A stretch of DNA of 64,000 nucleotides from Siphonodentalium dalli (GCA_032622095.1 CP136069.1:120458126-120522125); one strand, 5' to 3'; counted from the first letter of the stretch, positions 45,577 to 57,550 are shown. Translations and numbers: made by a program. The notes: generated from the letters alone by a model not told the origin.

Positions 45577-46676
45577 GTCTCATTATCGTCACAGTCTGCT
45601 TCGTCTTTGTGTATTTCACGATCGCAACACGCTTGATAATAAATTATCAAATACGACTTCCGCGGAGTACTGTTAAATCAGTTGGTACTGTTATAAGTCA
45701 AGTTGTTATCAGCAATGCTTCAGCATCGAACACTAACACCTCTACTTTGCGACCACTAACATCCAAAGTTGCGCCCGCAACTACAAGCAAGCCAAATAAC
45801 CTCACACAACAGACATCTACTGAACAAAAGCAGCCCAGTACGACACCGAAGACTGCGCAGAAGTATTACACATGCACAGCAGAAAAGGGGGGAATTGGAA
45901 ACCGGATGTTCGGTTACGCCGCTGTCTACGGAATGAGTCAGCTTAAGAATATGTCCTGTATAGTGGACTCAAAAGGTTTGCTAAACAAAGTCTTCAAAAA
46001 CTTATCGGCAGAGAAACAAGACGGCAGGCGCGCTTGTGGGAAGTTCAAGGTCATTTGGGAACAGCATGCATGCGCATATAGTTCTAATATTGCTAATATC
46101 AATGGAAAAGAAAGCGTCCGGTTAGAAATGTATTTGCAATCTTGGAAGTATTTTCGACACGCAGAAAATGATATAAGAAAACAGTTTGTGTTTACCGACA
46201 ATATTCAGGTGGAGGCCAGGAAACAGTTCTCTGCATTAGTGGGAAAACATAATCCCTCTGAAACGACGTTCGTAGCAGTACATATTCGCCGCGGTGATAT
46301 GGTTAACCACGCGTATGGATATCTAGTTGCTCCCAAGGAGTATTTCTATATGGCAACGAACTTTCTGAAAAAGTTATTTAAAAACACGGTGTTCGTAGTA
46401 TCTAGTAATGATAAGAACTGGGTGAAGAAGAACATTATGAAGGAAAATATGTATATCATAGAAAAAAATAATCCCGCGGAAGTGGATATGGCCATACTGA
46501 CTTTGTGTAATCATACTGTAACCAGCGTAGGTAGTTTCAGCTGGTGGACTGGGTTTCTGTCCGGTGGAATGGTGACGTATTATCGATATCCGTCCAAAGC
46601 CGGGTCGAATCATCGAAAGACGTTTAGTTCAGATATGTTGGACTACTTCTATCCCGGATGGACAGGATTCGAGTGA
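45577..46676 (+). CDS. GT11 alpha-1,2-fucosyltransferase, terminal exon
   Basis: Transfers L-fucose from GDP-fucose to galactose on glycans in the Golgi. The exon opens after CTTCTATTTCAG (45565-45576), a good polypyrimidine-AG acceptor, at codon phase 1. No in-frame ATG precedes the catalytic domain, so the start codon must be in an upstream exon. The encoded start, LIIVTVCFVFVYFTIA, is a type II membrane anchor, followed by a Ser/Thr/Pro-rich stem. Catalytic motifs (numbered from the GTG at 45609): GGIGNRMFGYA at 94-104, donor-binding HIRRGD at 225-230, and SFSWWTGF near 310. The TGA stop is at 46674-46676. GT11 assignment is strong; the exact acceptor sugar is unknown. Confidence 0.92.
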
Positions 46677-46876
46677 TGTGCTAATTTACTCGAGGTTTCA
46701 TTTAACCCTTTCTTGCCTAAATTGATCCTCCCATTTAGTTACAAAACAATACATTAGAATAGTCTAATATCCATCTGGAGGGAGAAATATATTAAGGCCA
46801 ATATAAAACAATTGCTAGATTTACATCCAACTTTTTTTCAGAAAAATAGGGCGGGATGCCGATTTTTTTTTTTATT

Positions 46877-47490
46877 ATAGATAGATAGATAGATAGATTT
46901 GATTACTCTTTTCATCGACAAGATATATGAGCATGAACAAAAGGAATTAAACATATAAATTATGCACATACGTGAAGATAACAACATAAATGAATGTGAC
47001 ATGTTCCGAGTATATCTCTCTCATTATAATTGTCTAATTAGTTTTTTTGGATTATCGGGTATGATGGGGTTGGGACGGGGATGGGGCTTTGGGTAATAAG
47101 CATACACATTGTTAATCATATATAGTATAAATTAGGTCATTCTATTATGTATGGGTATTTCCTGCGTGGGCGATTTTTCGGTCGCTTTTATACAAGGTGT
47201 TGTGTCTATATGGGGTGGGGACTTCTAGTTTAATGCCCCAGGGGCTCCTATCTGAAAGAGGGCTTCGCGGATGAATATCGATAGGTTCGTAAGGGTTTTC
47301 CTATTGCTTGTTTTGAACAGGCTGTTCAGTTTCAATGCATTGGGTCGGGTGTAATAATATGGTTTAATGTTATTTTTCCTGAGATCAGTAAGTTTGGTTC
47401 ACTTCAAAATAATGTGATATTCGTATCCAAGGCCATTGTTACATAATTTACACTTTCTATATACTATTCCTAACATAAATGTTCATTGAT
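46877..47490 (-). pseudogene. Second LINE remnant, ORF2 C-terminus plus 3' tail
   Basis: On the minus strand 47225-47490 encodes RKCKLCNNGLGYEYHIILK, then a stop, then TKLTDLRKNNIKPYYYTRP and NALKLNSLFKTSN. That is the C-terminal zinc-finger-like region of LINE RTs (C-x2-C-x8-H-x4-C), in which the last cysteine codon has become TGA (47399-47401). An upstream frame break occurs near 47490. The 3' UTR ends in (CTAT)n, seen on the plus strand as ATAGATAGATAG at 46877-46898. Dead copy. Confidence 0.75.
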
Positions 47491-47499
47491 AGTTATATA

Positions 47500-48414
47500 G
47501 ATATTGAAGCTGTATCCTATCTTATATAATACAAGGTGGTTTAGATTGCCCAATTTGATCAAAATAGACTGATTAATGGGGTCAGTTATATGTAATTTGA
47601 CATTTAAAGCATGAGAAAAAAGTTTACATAAAAGATATCCAAAATAAAAATGAAAAAAAAGGAGGGGACTAAAAATAGGTTCGGGGGGGGGGGGGTGTAA
47701 TTCAAGCTATTTGTTTTTATTGGCCTAAAACATACTACAGAGACACGAATTGATACACAGATTACAGAAGGACTCACACTCATTGATGGGGGAATGTTCA
47801 GATAATAAGTTCAACAATCAACTTATTATATATTTTTCTAGTAAACTATTATCAATGAGTATTTAGTAATGAAAGGGTTAAATGCCTTGATAGTTTCTAT
47901 ATTTACTACATGACGAATGTTCAGTGTAGAGATGATAAATATAAGTTGTATTGTGTGGATCTGATTGCCTGTCAATTATCCATGTATACAAGCAATCACA
48001 CTTTAACAGAATAACAGCATAATAATCTTTGCCATTGAATCGTTTGGCATTATCTTCATGTGTTTTTGCAGAGTTATCTATCATGGAAAAGTTATCCTTC
48101 AATTCAATTCAATTTAGTTTTGTAAATCGATATGTAGATATTACAGACAAAATATATATGACATCAAAATATTCAATTATAATAACATATAATAACAATA
48201 AATTTCACACAAGGACTACATGGGTGATCAGATATTTGGAAAGTGATGTTGATATTTAAAAAATAGGGTGCGGTACATGGAATATCAGTGTTATAGCCTC
48301 AAGTGGACTTAGATAGCCGCCTGTGGCTTTCCGAACACATTTTTCAATTTAACATATTTTATCAACGATGAGATAGGCAGCAAGAAAAAAAATATATCGA
48401 CAATTAAACAAATT
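47500..48414. other. Intergenic, no supported gene
   Basis: AT-rich, with an 11-13 base G run near 47683-47695. No recognisable coding sequence. Confidence 0.6.
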
Positions 48415-48498
48415 GCGCACAAACGGTTATCATGTTTTGAATGCGCACAGACGGTTATAATTTTTTGAATGCGCACAGACGGTTATCATGTTTTGAAT
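48415..48498. repeat. 28-bp tandem repeat, three copies
   Basis: Units start at 48415, 48443 and 48471 with GCGCACAGACGGTTATCATG and TTTTGAAT. Two or three substitutions separate them. Confidence 0.93.
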
Positions 48499-48640
48499 GT
48501 ACAGATGTTGACGTTTCCATGATAGATAATTGATACTAGTACGAAAATATTGTTTTCACGCCCACTAATGCTGGTTAGCGCCCAACAGAAAATTGACATT
48601 CGACACTAAACGACTGTATAAATCATCAAACTTACAATTA

Positions 48641-48910
48641 AGTATAGGATAATGGCTGAAAACTGTACATTATTTCAGCGAATGGATTTTTTTTTTTTTT
48701 TTTTTTTTTTTAAACATATTTTTTTTGTAGTATAATACAAAATGGATTGAGGCACAAGTTACAAAACTTAATGAGCCCCTCTCCGGTATACATTAAGTTT
48801 TGTAACTTGTGCCCCAATCCATTTTGTATTATACTACAAATAAAATATATTTAACAAAAAAAAATCCATTCGCTGAAATAATGTACAGTTTTCAGCCATT
48901 ATCCTATACT
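48641..48910. repeat. 270-bp near-perfect palindrome
   Basis: The arms, about 125-133 bp, run from AGTATAGGATAATGGCTGAA inward to AAGTTACAAAACTTAATG, with a 17-nt loop at 48774-48790. Differences are mostly in a T-run (28 T on the left against 9 A on the right) and one G/C pair. A partial third copy of the outer arm follows at 48911-48990. It could be a foldback MITE or a source of hairpin RNA. Confidence 0.9.
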
Positions 48911-49966
48911 CAGCGAATGGATTGATAGAGTCGGCGGCCCGAGATCGTTACAGTCTCTTTAAAAATGTACAGATTTCAGCTATTATCCGACATAAAGGCC
49001 CACTTAATTTCCGAACCCCCAGATCACATTATATAAAATATATGCCAGATTATATACATTTGAAATTGTAATACGACCCTGCCTAACTATGCTTAAAAGC
49101 CATGTTCTGATTGGCCAGTGGTCCGAGTTACCATGGCTATCTCGTTCCAGTTTTGTGGTACAATTCGACTTTTTCCAATTGTACCACGAAAAAAATCGGT
49201 TTATTGAGATCGCCGCACGCGACTTTTCCCGTCTTTTCTAACTCCGCGCAAACGGGGCATCAACGGAGTACACCCGCACCCGTAACCCTTTGAATTTTGC
49301 TACATCTTGACAATCTTGCGAATTTTCTAGCGATTTGTCGCTTGAAACCAGTTTGGTTGCCAATGAATATGGTCCAAATGATGTTATGGTATATTAATAT
49401 ATGTTACGACCAAAGAAAGTCACTTAATAAGTATATTAAATGACAAAATAAAGCCATGGGGCCGGGCTGTGCATTCGTCAGTCGATTCGAATCTCGATCA
49501 TATTCCGTTATTCGATATTTCGGAATCAAGTTGAAAATGAAAGCGTTTGTTCACCAGTACAGAAGGGGGATACGATTAGTTTAGTAAACTAGATCATTTA
49601 GATCGCTTTGTGTAAGGAAAATGGTCCATAGTCGATGATCATATTCATGTTGTCCCAACAACGTTCAACAAAGAAATGACTGCAATCGTATTTCCTGTAC
49701 AATTTAAATGAAAGGCACGGGCGCCGCTGAAAACACATCGTTTTTTTAGCCAATCACAACGATTATTTTCTAGAAGAGGTGCCTCGAAAAGTCAACGGGG
49801 GAATTTCATAACAAGACAAGATTACCGGAGTACTCCATGCAAAGAAATTGAGTACGCCCAATACGAATTACACCACGAAATGTTTTCTCATCTGAGACCG
49901 AAAAAGCGCAGTATTTCGTTGACTATTCAGTCGAATTGTGACCATAAACTTTCAGTCGTATTACAA

Positions 49967-50115
49967 AAGAAATAAATACACGGTGTATCGGTGTGTATGG
50001 TCAAGTTGTACCACAAAAAAACTGATTGTAGGACTCCGCCACGCGTCGTCCTACAATCAGTTTTTTGTGGTACAACTTGACCATACACACCTCTACGCCG
50101 TGTATTTATTTCTTA
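49967..50115. repeat. ~149-bp palindrome
   Basis: Arms of about 66 bp include GTGTATGGTCAAGTTGTACC and AAAAACTGATTGTAGGAC with their complements, around the loop TCCGCCACGCGTC. A related TTGTACCACGAAAAAA segment with a CGCCGCACGCG core lies at 49170-49225, an older copy of the same family. Confidence 0.88.
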
Positions 50116-50237
50116 AGTGGAAGCTCCAAAACATTATATTATCAACTTATCCGGTGTAATAAACTGTGAACATGTTGTTTTTGTTGAGTTACCGACATGT
50201 TTTTTAAAGTTTGATCTGGATTGTAGTGCAAAGTGTA

Positions 50238-50304
50238 TTATTTTCAATGGAATGGGAATAACTCTATAATTATAGATAGAGTTATTCCCATTGCATTGAA
50301 AATA
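50238..50304. repeat. ~65-bp palindrome
   Basis: TTTTCAATGGAATGGGAATA and ACTCTAT face their complements across an 8-10 base AT loop. One mismatch (GGAAT against GCATT) is visible. Confidence 0.88.
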
Positions 50305-50388
50305 AATATATAGTTGGAATTATGTTGCATTCTGGGAGTAGCAACGGGGGAAATGTTTGTATGATTTCAGCTTTTACTATTACTCTGT

Positions 50389-51373
50389 GGGCACCTTATG
50401 AGACACACACGGATGTTCCAAATGGTGATGAATTATAGTATTTTAATCATATTTTATGGCATAAATTGTTATTAAAACCGTATATCAAGGCACTATAACA
50501 AAATAATCGGTGACTCGAAAATTAAACAGGCCTTCAAAACATGGCCGAGTCCGTTAATAACATGTGTTCGGCCCTACCCACCGTTAGTAACATGTGTTCG
50601 GCCCTATCCACTCGTTAGTAACATGTGTTCGGTCCTATCCACCCGTTAGTAACATGTGTTCGGCCCTACCCACCAGTTAGTAACATGTGTTCGGCCATAT
50701 CCACCCGTTAGTAACATGTGTTCGGCCCTATCCACCAGTTAGTAACATCTGTTCGACCCTATCCACCCGTTAGTAACATGTGTTCGGCCCTATATCCACC
50801 CGTTAATTGAATGACTGATTGGTACCCACGGTATTCCTAATAGGAGATTAATTTTGGTGATCCTGTGCATTGAGTTCGTTATACTTAAGTTTGAAGGACT
50901 AAATTTGCATTTAAATTGCTATATTATTGTAGGTTTTGTCGTGAGGGGTGTTACAACATGCCACCCGGGAACGGAATTAGATTTGATAAATTTTAACAGT
51001 AGAAGATTCAATGCCTATATCGATCAGAGATATATTATACATGCAAGTCATATAAAAATGAAATCGTTTACAGTAAAATAACTCTTCATTAGTTTGGATT
51101 TTGAGCGTCCGTTATTAAAATAATGGATCGTAGTTTGTAAACTAATGTGGGATCTCGACAGTAAACATCCATTATCAAATAAACCGGACGCGACGAAACA
51201 ATTGAGTGATGTCAGATCCATGTTTTAATGCCCATTTAATTTTCGAGTCCCCGATAAATTTTTTACAGTGTCTTGGTGTACGGTTTTAGTAACAAGCTAT
51301 GCCATATAACATATGATTAAAATACTATAATTCATCACCATTTGAAACGTTTGTGTCTCAGAAGATGCCGATA
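50389..51373. mobile_element. DNA transposon/MITE with ~155-bp inverted ends
   Basis: The left end 50389-50543 is matched, inverted, by 51220-51373. Shared blocks include CAAATGGTGATGAATTATAG, TATTTTAATCATAT, AAAACCGTA and GACTCGAAAATTAAA. The interior carries a 31-bp minisatellite and about 400 bp of AT-rich DNA with a 75-codon frame (50854-51081) that I do not recognise. No target duplication was found. Confidence 0.75.
50551..50805. repeat. 31-bp minisatellite inside the MITE, ~8 copies
   Basis: Units read CGTTAGTAACATGTGTTCGG then CCCTATCCACC, with few changes. A minisatellite core next to long inverted ends is common in non-autonomous DNA elements of invertebrates. Confidence 0.93.
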
Positions 51374-51499
51374 GTGAAATATAATAAAGCTGAAACAGGA
51401 TGACCCAATCGCTCCTTCATAACAACAGTTAAACTAATTTAATGCTAACCGAGTTGCTTATCGTGTGCCGTCATGAATAATCATTCCCCTGGACAAAAT

Positions 51500-51910
51500 A
51501 TATGTATAATACTCGAATTAGTGCGACACTGATTTTCAATAATTTGTGTGAAATATGATTTTGAATTATCCCTCTTTTATCAAATTCACGAAACGGTAAT
51601 GGTCATAATTTATACCACTATAATTGTGGAATTCAGGATGTGCCTGACCTGTTTACTGACACAACATACAGGTCGAATTCGGGTTCCGCCCGCCAATTTC
51701 CAACATTGTTACGGCCCTTTTTGTTGGAATTTGCTCTAAGTTTTCGTTTCCGGATGATCACTTGAGTAATTAGTCTGAACTGATTGGAATGAAATTTGGT
51801 ATATGAGTTTACTATAGCCAAAATACAGGTCAAGTTCGAATTTTGATTCCGACCGCCATGTTTCACCAAAGTTATGGACCTTTTTTTGGAATTACCATGC
51901 CCTATAGATA
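51500..51910. repeat. Dispersed repeat, two diverged units
   Basis: Two units share ACAGGTCGAATTCGGGTTCC or ACAGGTCAAGTTCGAATTT, then CCGCCCGCCA or CCGACCGCCA, then TTATGGACCTTTTT or TTACGGCCCTTTTT. A third relative lies at 61895-62000 (TTATACAGGCTAAGTTCGAA, GAGTTATGGCCC). The 131-codon minus frame at 51633-52028 reads across these repeats and is not a gene. Confidence 0.65.
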
Positions 51911-52359
51911 TTAATGCTCTTTTTAATATTGATAACTCTCCGCTGGCGATATTTATTTCGCATGTTGAAACCATTGTTGTATAAACATTATAAGTTACAA
52001 TGCTACTCATTTTATCGGCAAATTTCATCTATTGCAATTGCGAATCAAATGTCTCAGTTTGAAAATATATGTTTTCTGGATGTATATTTCATTGTTTTGA
52101 CATGTTGTAATTTAAACATTCATGATTTGATCAGAGTTTGCTCAAATGTTTGTTGATAAACCTGCTGGCATCGTAGCAGTGTTGTTTACATAATAATGGT
52201 TTTCACACAGACTGTCTCGTCATTGGAGAGTTATCAATTATAAAAATAAGAACGAAATCTCTATATAGTTCCATGATCCTCATGATGGTTTTACAAACTT
52301 ATATGATTTCTCATATTTTCCACTGTGAAGGCCGTGTGTCCCATTCAAACAACTGAATA

Positions 52360-54220
52360 CAAGTGAAACATGTGTACCAGCAGGTTTTCTCTTGCCTCGC
52401 ATATATAAGAGAATGCACTGGCTTACAAAGTGAAGGTAAATATTGTTTGGCCAATGCATTCTATATACGAGGCGCCATACTCAGGGTTTTCGCAAACTTT
52501 CAGGAAGCTCCAGTTATGAAAGGGTTAACGGTTTATGATCTATCTCTTCCCAGAAATTAATCATATAGATTCCGTGGTAAAACATGATAGATATGAATCG
52601 ATCACACCGGAAAAGTTTCTATCAATTAATATAATTTTTTTAACAGAATTCTGCGCGTTCACACCAAAGCATATATCAAGGACAACTATACATATTTTGT
52701 TAGCAGCCTCTATCATGGCAAATTGTATTATAACTACAGATTTACCACGATCTTACGATCGAAATGAACAAATTTATTATGCCTTCATAAACAAATAATA
52801 TACCCAGCTATTTGTACTCTTGAAATCGGGTTTTATAAACATTATGTTGTTGTTGTAAGTGTGGTTATGAAGAGATGAACCATCTAAAAACTTGTCATAT
52901 TTCATTTTTTAATTCCAATGCCTCATTTTGATATATATGACCTTTACTCAACCCTTTCATGACGGAAGCTGCGCCGGTGCAGCATTAAAGACCCTGTGCC
53001 AATGCATTCTCTTATACATGCGAGTCTCCCATTGGGAACCTCGCGTATATAAGAGAATGCACTGGGTTACAAAGTCAAGGTAAATATTGTTAGGCCATGC
53101 AATGTATTCTCTTATATATGCGAGTCACCCAATCGCACATATATAAGAGGGTGCATTGGCACAGGGTTTCGCAAAATTTCAGGAAGCTCCAGTCATGGAA
53201 GTGTTAACGGAGTTTTATAGACATATTTATGATCTATCTCCTCCCAGAAAGTAATTATATAGATTCCGTGGTATAAAATAATAGATATGAATCGATGTCA
53301 CCTGTCCAGAAAAAGTTTATTTTTAGAACAGAATTCCGCGCGTTCAAAGCATATCAAAGCATATAAAGAAGGACAACTCTATCTTGTTAGCAACCTCTAT
53401 CATGGCAAATTGTATAATAACTACAGATTTACCACGATCTTACGAGCGAAATAAACCACTTTATTTTACGCCCAACAATAGAATATAGAAGAAATCGCTA
53501 ACAGATAATAATCGTTATCTACCGATATAGCAGTGCAGATATAGAAAATTGCACTTTCATTGTAACTTTGACGGACTAGCTATGACGTAACTTAATTTCT
53601 TGAATAACTATCATTGAATTGTAAAATGTAAATTGTTAACCATATATAGTAGTAGCATTAGTATAGTTATATTATGTATTATATTTGAATGTGACCCGGT
53701 TATAATGGGTATATGCACAGCACGCATAAAATAAAAAGAAAATCTAGATTTTGAGTGGATACCGAAAATTATCTCATTCGTGACCGCGACCGTGTCTCGG
53801 TTGCTCATGAGATAATTCTAGGTATCCAATAAAAACACTAAATATACTCTATTTATTATGCCTTCATAAACAAATAATATACCCAGCTATTTGTACTCTT
53901 GAAATCTGGTTTTATAAACATTATGTTGTTGTAATTGTGGATCGGAACACTGAGAGGGACCATCAATAAATTTATCATATTTCATGATTTAATTGCAATG
54001 CCTCATTTTGAATTATGACATGTTCTTAACACTTTCACGACGGGGGCTGTGCTGGTGTAGCATTAAAGACCCTGTGCCAGTCCATTCTCTTATATGTGCG
54101 AGTCTCCCATAGGGAACCTCGCATATATAAGATAATACAATGGCTTAAAAGTTCAATGTAAATATTGTTAGGCCAATGCATTCTCTTATATATGCGAGAC
54201 TCCCTAATGTTTTGGTATTT
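52360..54220. repeat. Duplicated block with alternating hairpin motifs
   Basis: Copy 1 (about 52360-52990) and copy 2 (about 53030-54060) share long stretches: CAGGAAGCTCCAGT, TATAGATTCCGTGGT, CTCTATCATGGCAAATTGTA and AAATAATATACCCAGCTATT. A partial copy 3 lies at 54061-54220. Each carries a 22-26 bp motif, GCATTCTCTTATATATGCGAG, in both orientations, about nine occurrences in all, giving hairpins such as 52398-52476, 52995-53066 and 54080-54145. No ORF is conserved between copies. Confidence 0.8.
53462..53848. mobile_element. ~390-bp insertion present only in copy 2
   Basis: Copy 1 runs straight from the GATCTTACGA...AAAT segment to TTTATTATGCCTTC, while copy 2 has extra DNA there. The insert contains an inverted pair, GGATACCGAAAATTATCTCA and TGAGATAATTCTAGGTATCC (about 53756-53829). 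Flanks are both TTTATT-rich, consistent with a short target duplication, but boundaries are soft. Confidence 0.55.
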
Positions 54221-54245
54221 GGAGAATACAATATAGTTTATTCGG

Positions 54246-54420
54246 AGCATCAGATTATATAGCTGTTATATATTTTGGAACTTCTGTCTGTCTATGTGTG
54301 TGTATGTTTGTATGTGTTATAGAATCGAAAAGTGCTCGACCGATCCGACTAGAATTTGGTATGTAGGCTTACTTTGATCCTGGGAACATATATAACGCGT
54401 CTTAACAAGAACAAAGCACA
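54246..54420 (+). mobile_element. Helitron-like fragment, second subfamily
   Basis: It carries TTATATATTTTGGAACTTCTG, a TGTGTGTATG microsatellite, ATAGAATCGAAAAGTGCTCG and ACCGATCCGACTAGAATTTG. It is a relative of 13957-14110, and more loosely of the tandem family at 14343-20588. The 3' end is missing. Confidence 0.55.
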
Positions 54421-55565
54421 TGGAAGTCACTAAATTGACTAATCATTTATTTATTATGGCTTGTTACTTATCGCGTTATTTTCAATAACGTGATTTGGTA
54501 TCTATAAGTCTAGTTTCAATATCACGTTTTGATTTTTGACATTTCGGGAAGAAATATTAATGTAAAATTAGATTATGTATATTGATGTTGCAAATGTACG
54601 TCTGGAAGTTACAGCAGCACTGGATACATCTTAAATTTTAATATATTTTTCTTTAAATCAACTGTTTCACTGTCAACATTTCCATATACTGTCAATAATG
54701 TCGGCTTTATTTAAAAAATGACCGATTTTTTCATCGGGTGGCTCAAGAAAACCACGCGGTGAGAAAAAAGTCCGCCTATCTGACATATCCAACATACGGA
54801 TTCCGAAAATTTAGTATTTACGCTAACCAAAAATGTTGGTCCCATAAATTCCCTCTCGAGGCGACACCTATGTCCATATTTGCCTGGCCTAATACATGTA
54901 CATTATCTGGAGATGTCATCTGGATCATGTGAACTGGACAACTCAATAACATGACTTCTGCTCTAACCAAGTCTTATTATGAATTTTGCCAAAACTCTCT
55001 ACATGTGATTGTATACCAAACAAGTTTTGTTCAGGACACCTATGTACTACACCGCTTAATATAATACTTCACAGAAGAATATCAATATTTAATACACCCC
55101 TAGCTGAGTGTTAGTCAAGAATAAATTACATGGGGAAGAATAAATCCTGTTTTCCATACAGGTATGAAGTAAATTCCAAGTAATTGAATATTTTGAATAA
55201 ATATGTATTATATTTTATAACAAACATGTATAATTATTTAGTTACTTTTAATAAACTACATCTATATGAACTATGCTTTGAATTATCTAGCTGACTTAAC
55301 CCACACATGCCCATCATGTTACTTTCAGTGTACATGTACCTATTCCAAAAACAGTCTTATTTGAGATTTGGCGGCAAAGTGATCGGGTTGTGATGCCCAT
55401 GTCACAGGTCTGACCCTCCTTGAAAGTGTGTGAGTTTGATTCAGGGCTTGGACCATATGGACTTGTATCAATTTTCCCAAAACCAGAACAAGTGAAAGAA
55501 TTTCTTTAAAAAGATTACTATCCCGGTATCAGATATCCTAAACTTCTCAAGTTTAATATACTAGT
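54421..55565. other. Intergenic, no supported gene
   Basis: AT-rich unique DNA; the 64-codon frame at 54738-54932 has no recognisable family. Confidence 0.55.
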
Positions 55566-55580
55566 AAATGTATTTGATAC

Positions 55581-57010
55581 ACTTCGACACTGATTTAACA
55601 AACATGAATATAAACTACAATTATAAACTCGAAGATATAGAAAAGACCACAAAAATTTGGAAACACAGACTCCTGACCCCTTTAGGTAGAATAACCGTTG
55701 TCAAATCCCTCATCTTACCGAAATTGACACACCTATTTATAACTCTACCAAGTCCAGGTACAACTTTTTTTAAAGCCCTAAATACCTGTTTATATAATTT
55801 CATTTGGAATTCCAAACGCGATCGAATAAAAAGAAAACAATTATGTGCCGATCATATGCACGGAGGTTTGAAGATGATTAATGTTGAAAACTTTGATAAT
55901 GCCATGAAAATTACCTGGATACGACGCTTGGTTTGCAAACAATCAAAATGGGCTTCATTGTGTAACACTACATCTTTCTTAAACGACCAACTATTTCTCA
56001 CGTACCATTCAAGTTATATTGCAAAGCAAACAAACAAGTTCGCAAATCCATTCTGGAGAGATGTTTTCGGTGCATGGTGTAAATTTATGCGATTAAATAA
56101 TTCAAATAATACTATTATGGCTTCGACTATCTGGAATAATCCGAACATAAAAATTGGAGGTTCATCAATCAACTTTAAATCGTGGAGAGATGCGGGAATA
56201 TATTTTATAAACGATTTATTCCAATCAGATTATACATTCCATACCCCACACACATTATATGCAAATTTCAACATCCGCGTCGATTTCATAACTATCAGCA
56301 ACATAAAACGTCAGATTATGTCAATGGCAAGTTCTCTTAATCAACCATTAATCCGATTACCCTGCCCATACCTACCTAATAATCTTACTGCGATACTCCG
56401 TGACAAAAAGGGCGGACAATTATTTTATAAAGTGCTAGAAAGTGAGAAAATTATGCCAAATTCATGTCAAAAATGGGAATCCGAAATTTCCGAGAAGATA
56501 GAAAATTGGGAAGAATATTTGAGCATGCCCTTTAAAACGACAACCGATACGAAATTACAGTGGCTCCAATTCAGAATAAACACGCGAATTATCGGTACCA
56601 ATAAATTTCTGAAGTTGGCTAACCTTCGAGTCGACGACTTCTGCAATCGGTGTCAAAATTTACAGGAAACAATTTCTCATATCTTTTGGGACTGTCCCCA
56701 TGTACAAACCTTTATAAAGGAAATTGAAATATGGAAGGAAAACAACCAGTTTCCCATTGATCTAACAAAGAAGAATATTATTATCGGTATAGATCACGAA
56801 TACAGAAAGTCAATAAGCAACCTCTTCCTGTTAGTGATGAAACAGTATATATACAGGACAAAATTCACGCCAACACAACTGTCGCTTTGCTCATTCCTTT
56901 GCGATCTTCAATTTAGGTATGAATGCGAGAGATACAATGCAAAATGTAACATGAATTATGACTTCGATAACCAGTGGATGACACTTCGAAATGCCTTAAA
57001 AATAAAATAA
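55581..57010 (+). CDS. L1/Tx1-type ORF2, C-terminal part only
   Basis: About 476 residues without stops, downstream of the RT catalytic core, which is missing. It opens with the connection region typical of L1/Tx1 ORF2 (IEKTTKIWKHRLLTPLGRIT, then VVKSLILPKLTHL), continues through FIWNSKRDRIKRK and HGGLKMINVENF, and has the zinc-finger-like motif CNRCQNLQETISHIFWDC (C-x2-C-x8-H-x4-C). The visible start MYLI is host DNA from the target duplicate, so the ATG at 55568 is accidental. It cannot retrotranspose. The intact frame implies youth. Confidence 0.88.
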
Positions 57011-57469
57011 TAGACTGAAACCCCGATATTTGCAGACTCAAAAATACACCCGACATAAACGGTGACTCTGAATATAGCACACAACAAAATGAATTATACC
57101 CGGTACCCGAGCGAAAGAAATCTATCCAATTTAGTGTTAGGGTGGATACACACATGCGTGTAATCTCTGTAAATATCGTGTATTTGGCGTTTTACATGGA
57201 TCATACACACCGTGTAATATGTGTCCGCTGACAACCCAATCATTGCGACTGTGTTTGACCACAGTGAGTTAAACTCTGAACCGCTGAAGAGCCGTTGACT
57301 GGGACGAAGTCGTCAGGCCGCTTAAAATAATTATTCGCGCGATAACTCAAATGGTCGACGTTCTGTTTAAATCATTGTCAGTCTTCTATTGATGTTAATA
57401 CCAGGGGGCCATGACCCCCAACATGCACGGGGAGCTATATTATCCCAGAAGCTACCGAATTCACCATTG

Positions 57470-57550
57470 AGAGAGATTAAGGAAAGGGCCTATCGGCCCT
57501 TTCGACAATCCCGGGGCCAGCCACCCCAAACCACTCACTCAAAAAAAAAT
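57470..57550 (+). mobile_element. 81-bp retroposed fragment with poly(A) and 12-bp duplication
   Basis: AATTCACCATTG flanks both sides (57458-57469 and 57551-57562). The insert runs from AGAGAGATTAAGG through the hairpin AAAGGGCCTATCGGCCCTTT to a 9-base A tail. This is the signature of target-primed retroposition of a tiny SINE or LINE 3' end. It is nested in the LINE above. Confidence 0.8.

Noticed and set aside
51633-52028. 131-codon minus ORF
   Set aside because: It spans diverged dispersed-repeat units and has no family resemblance.
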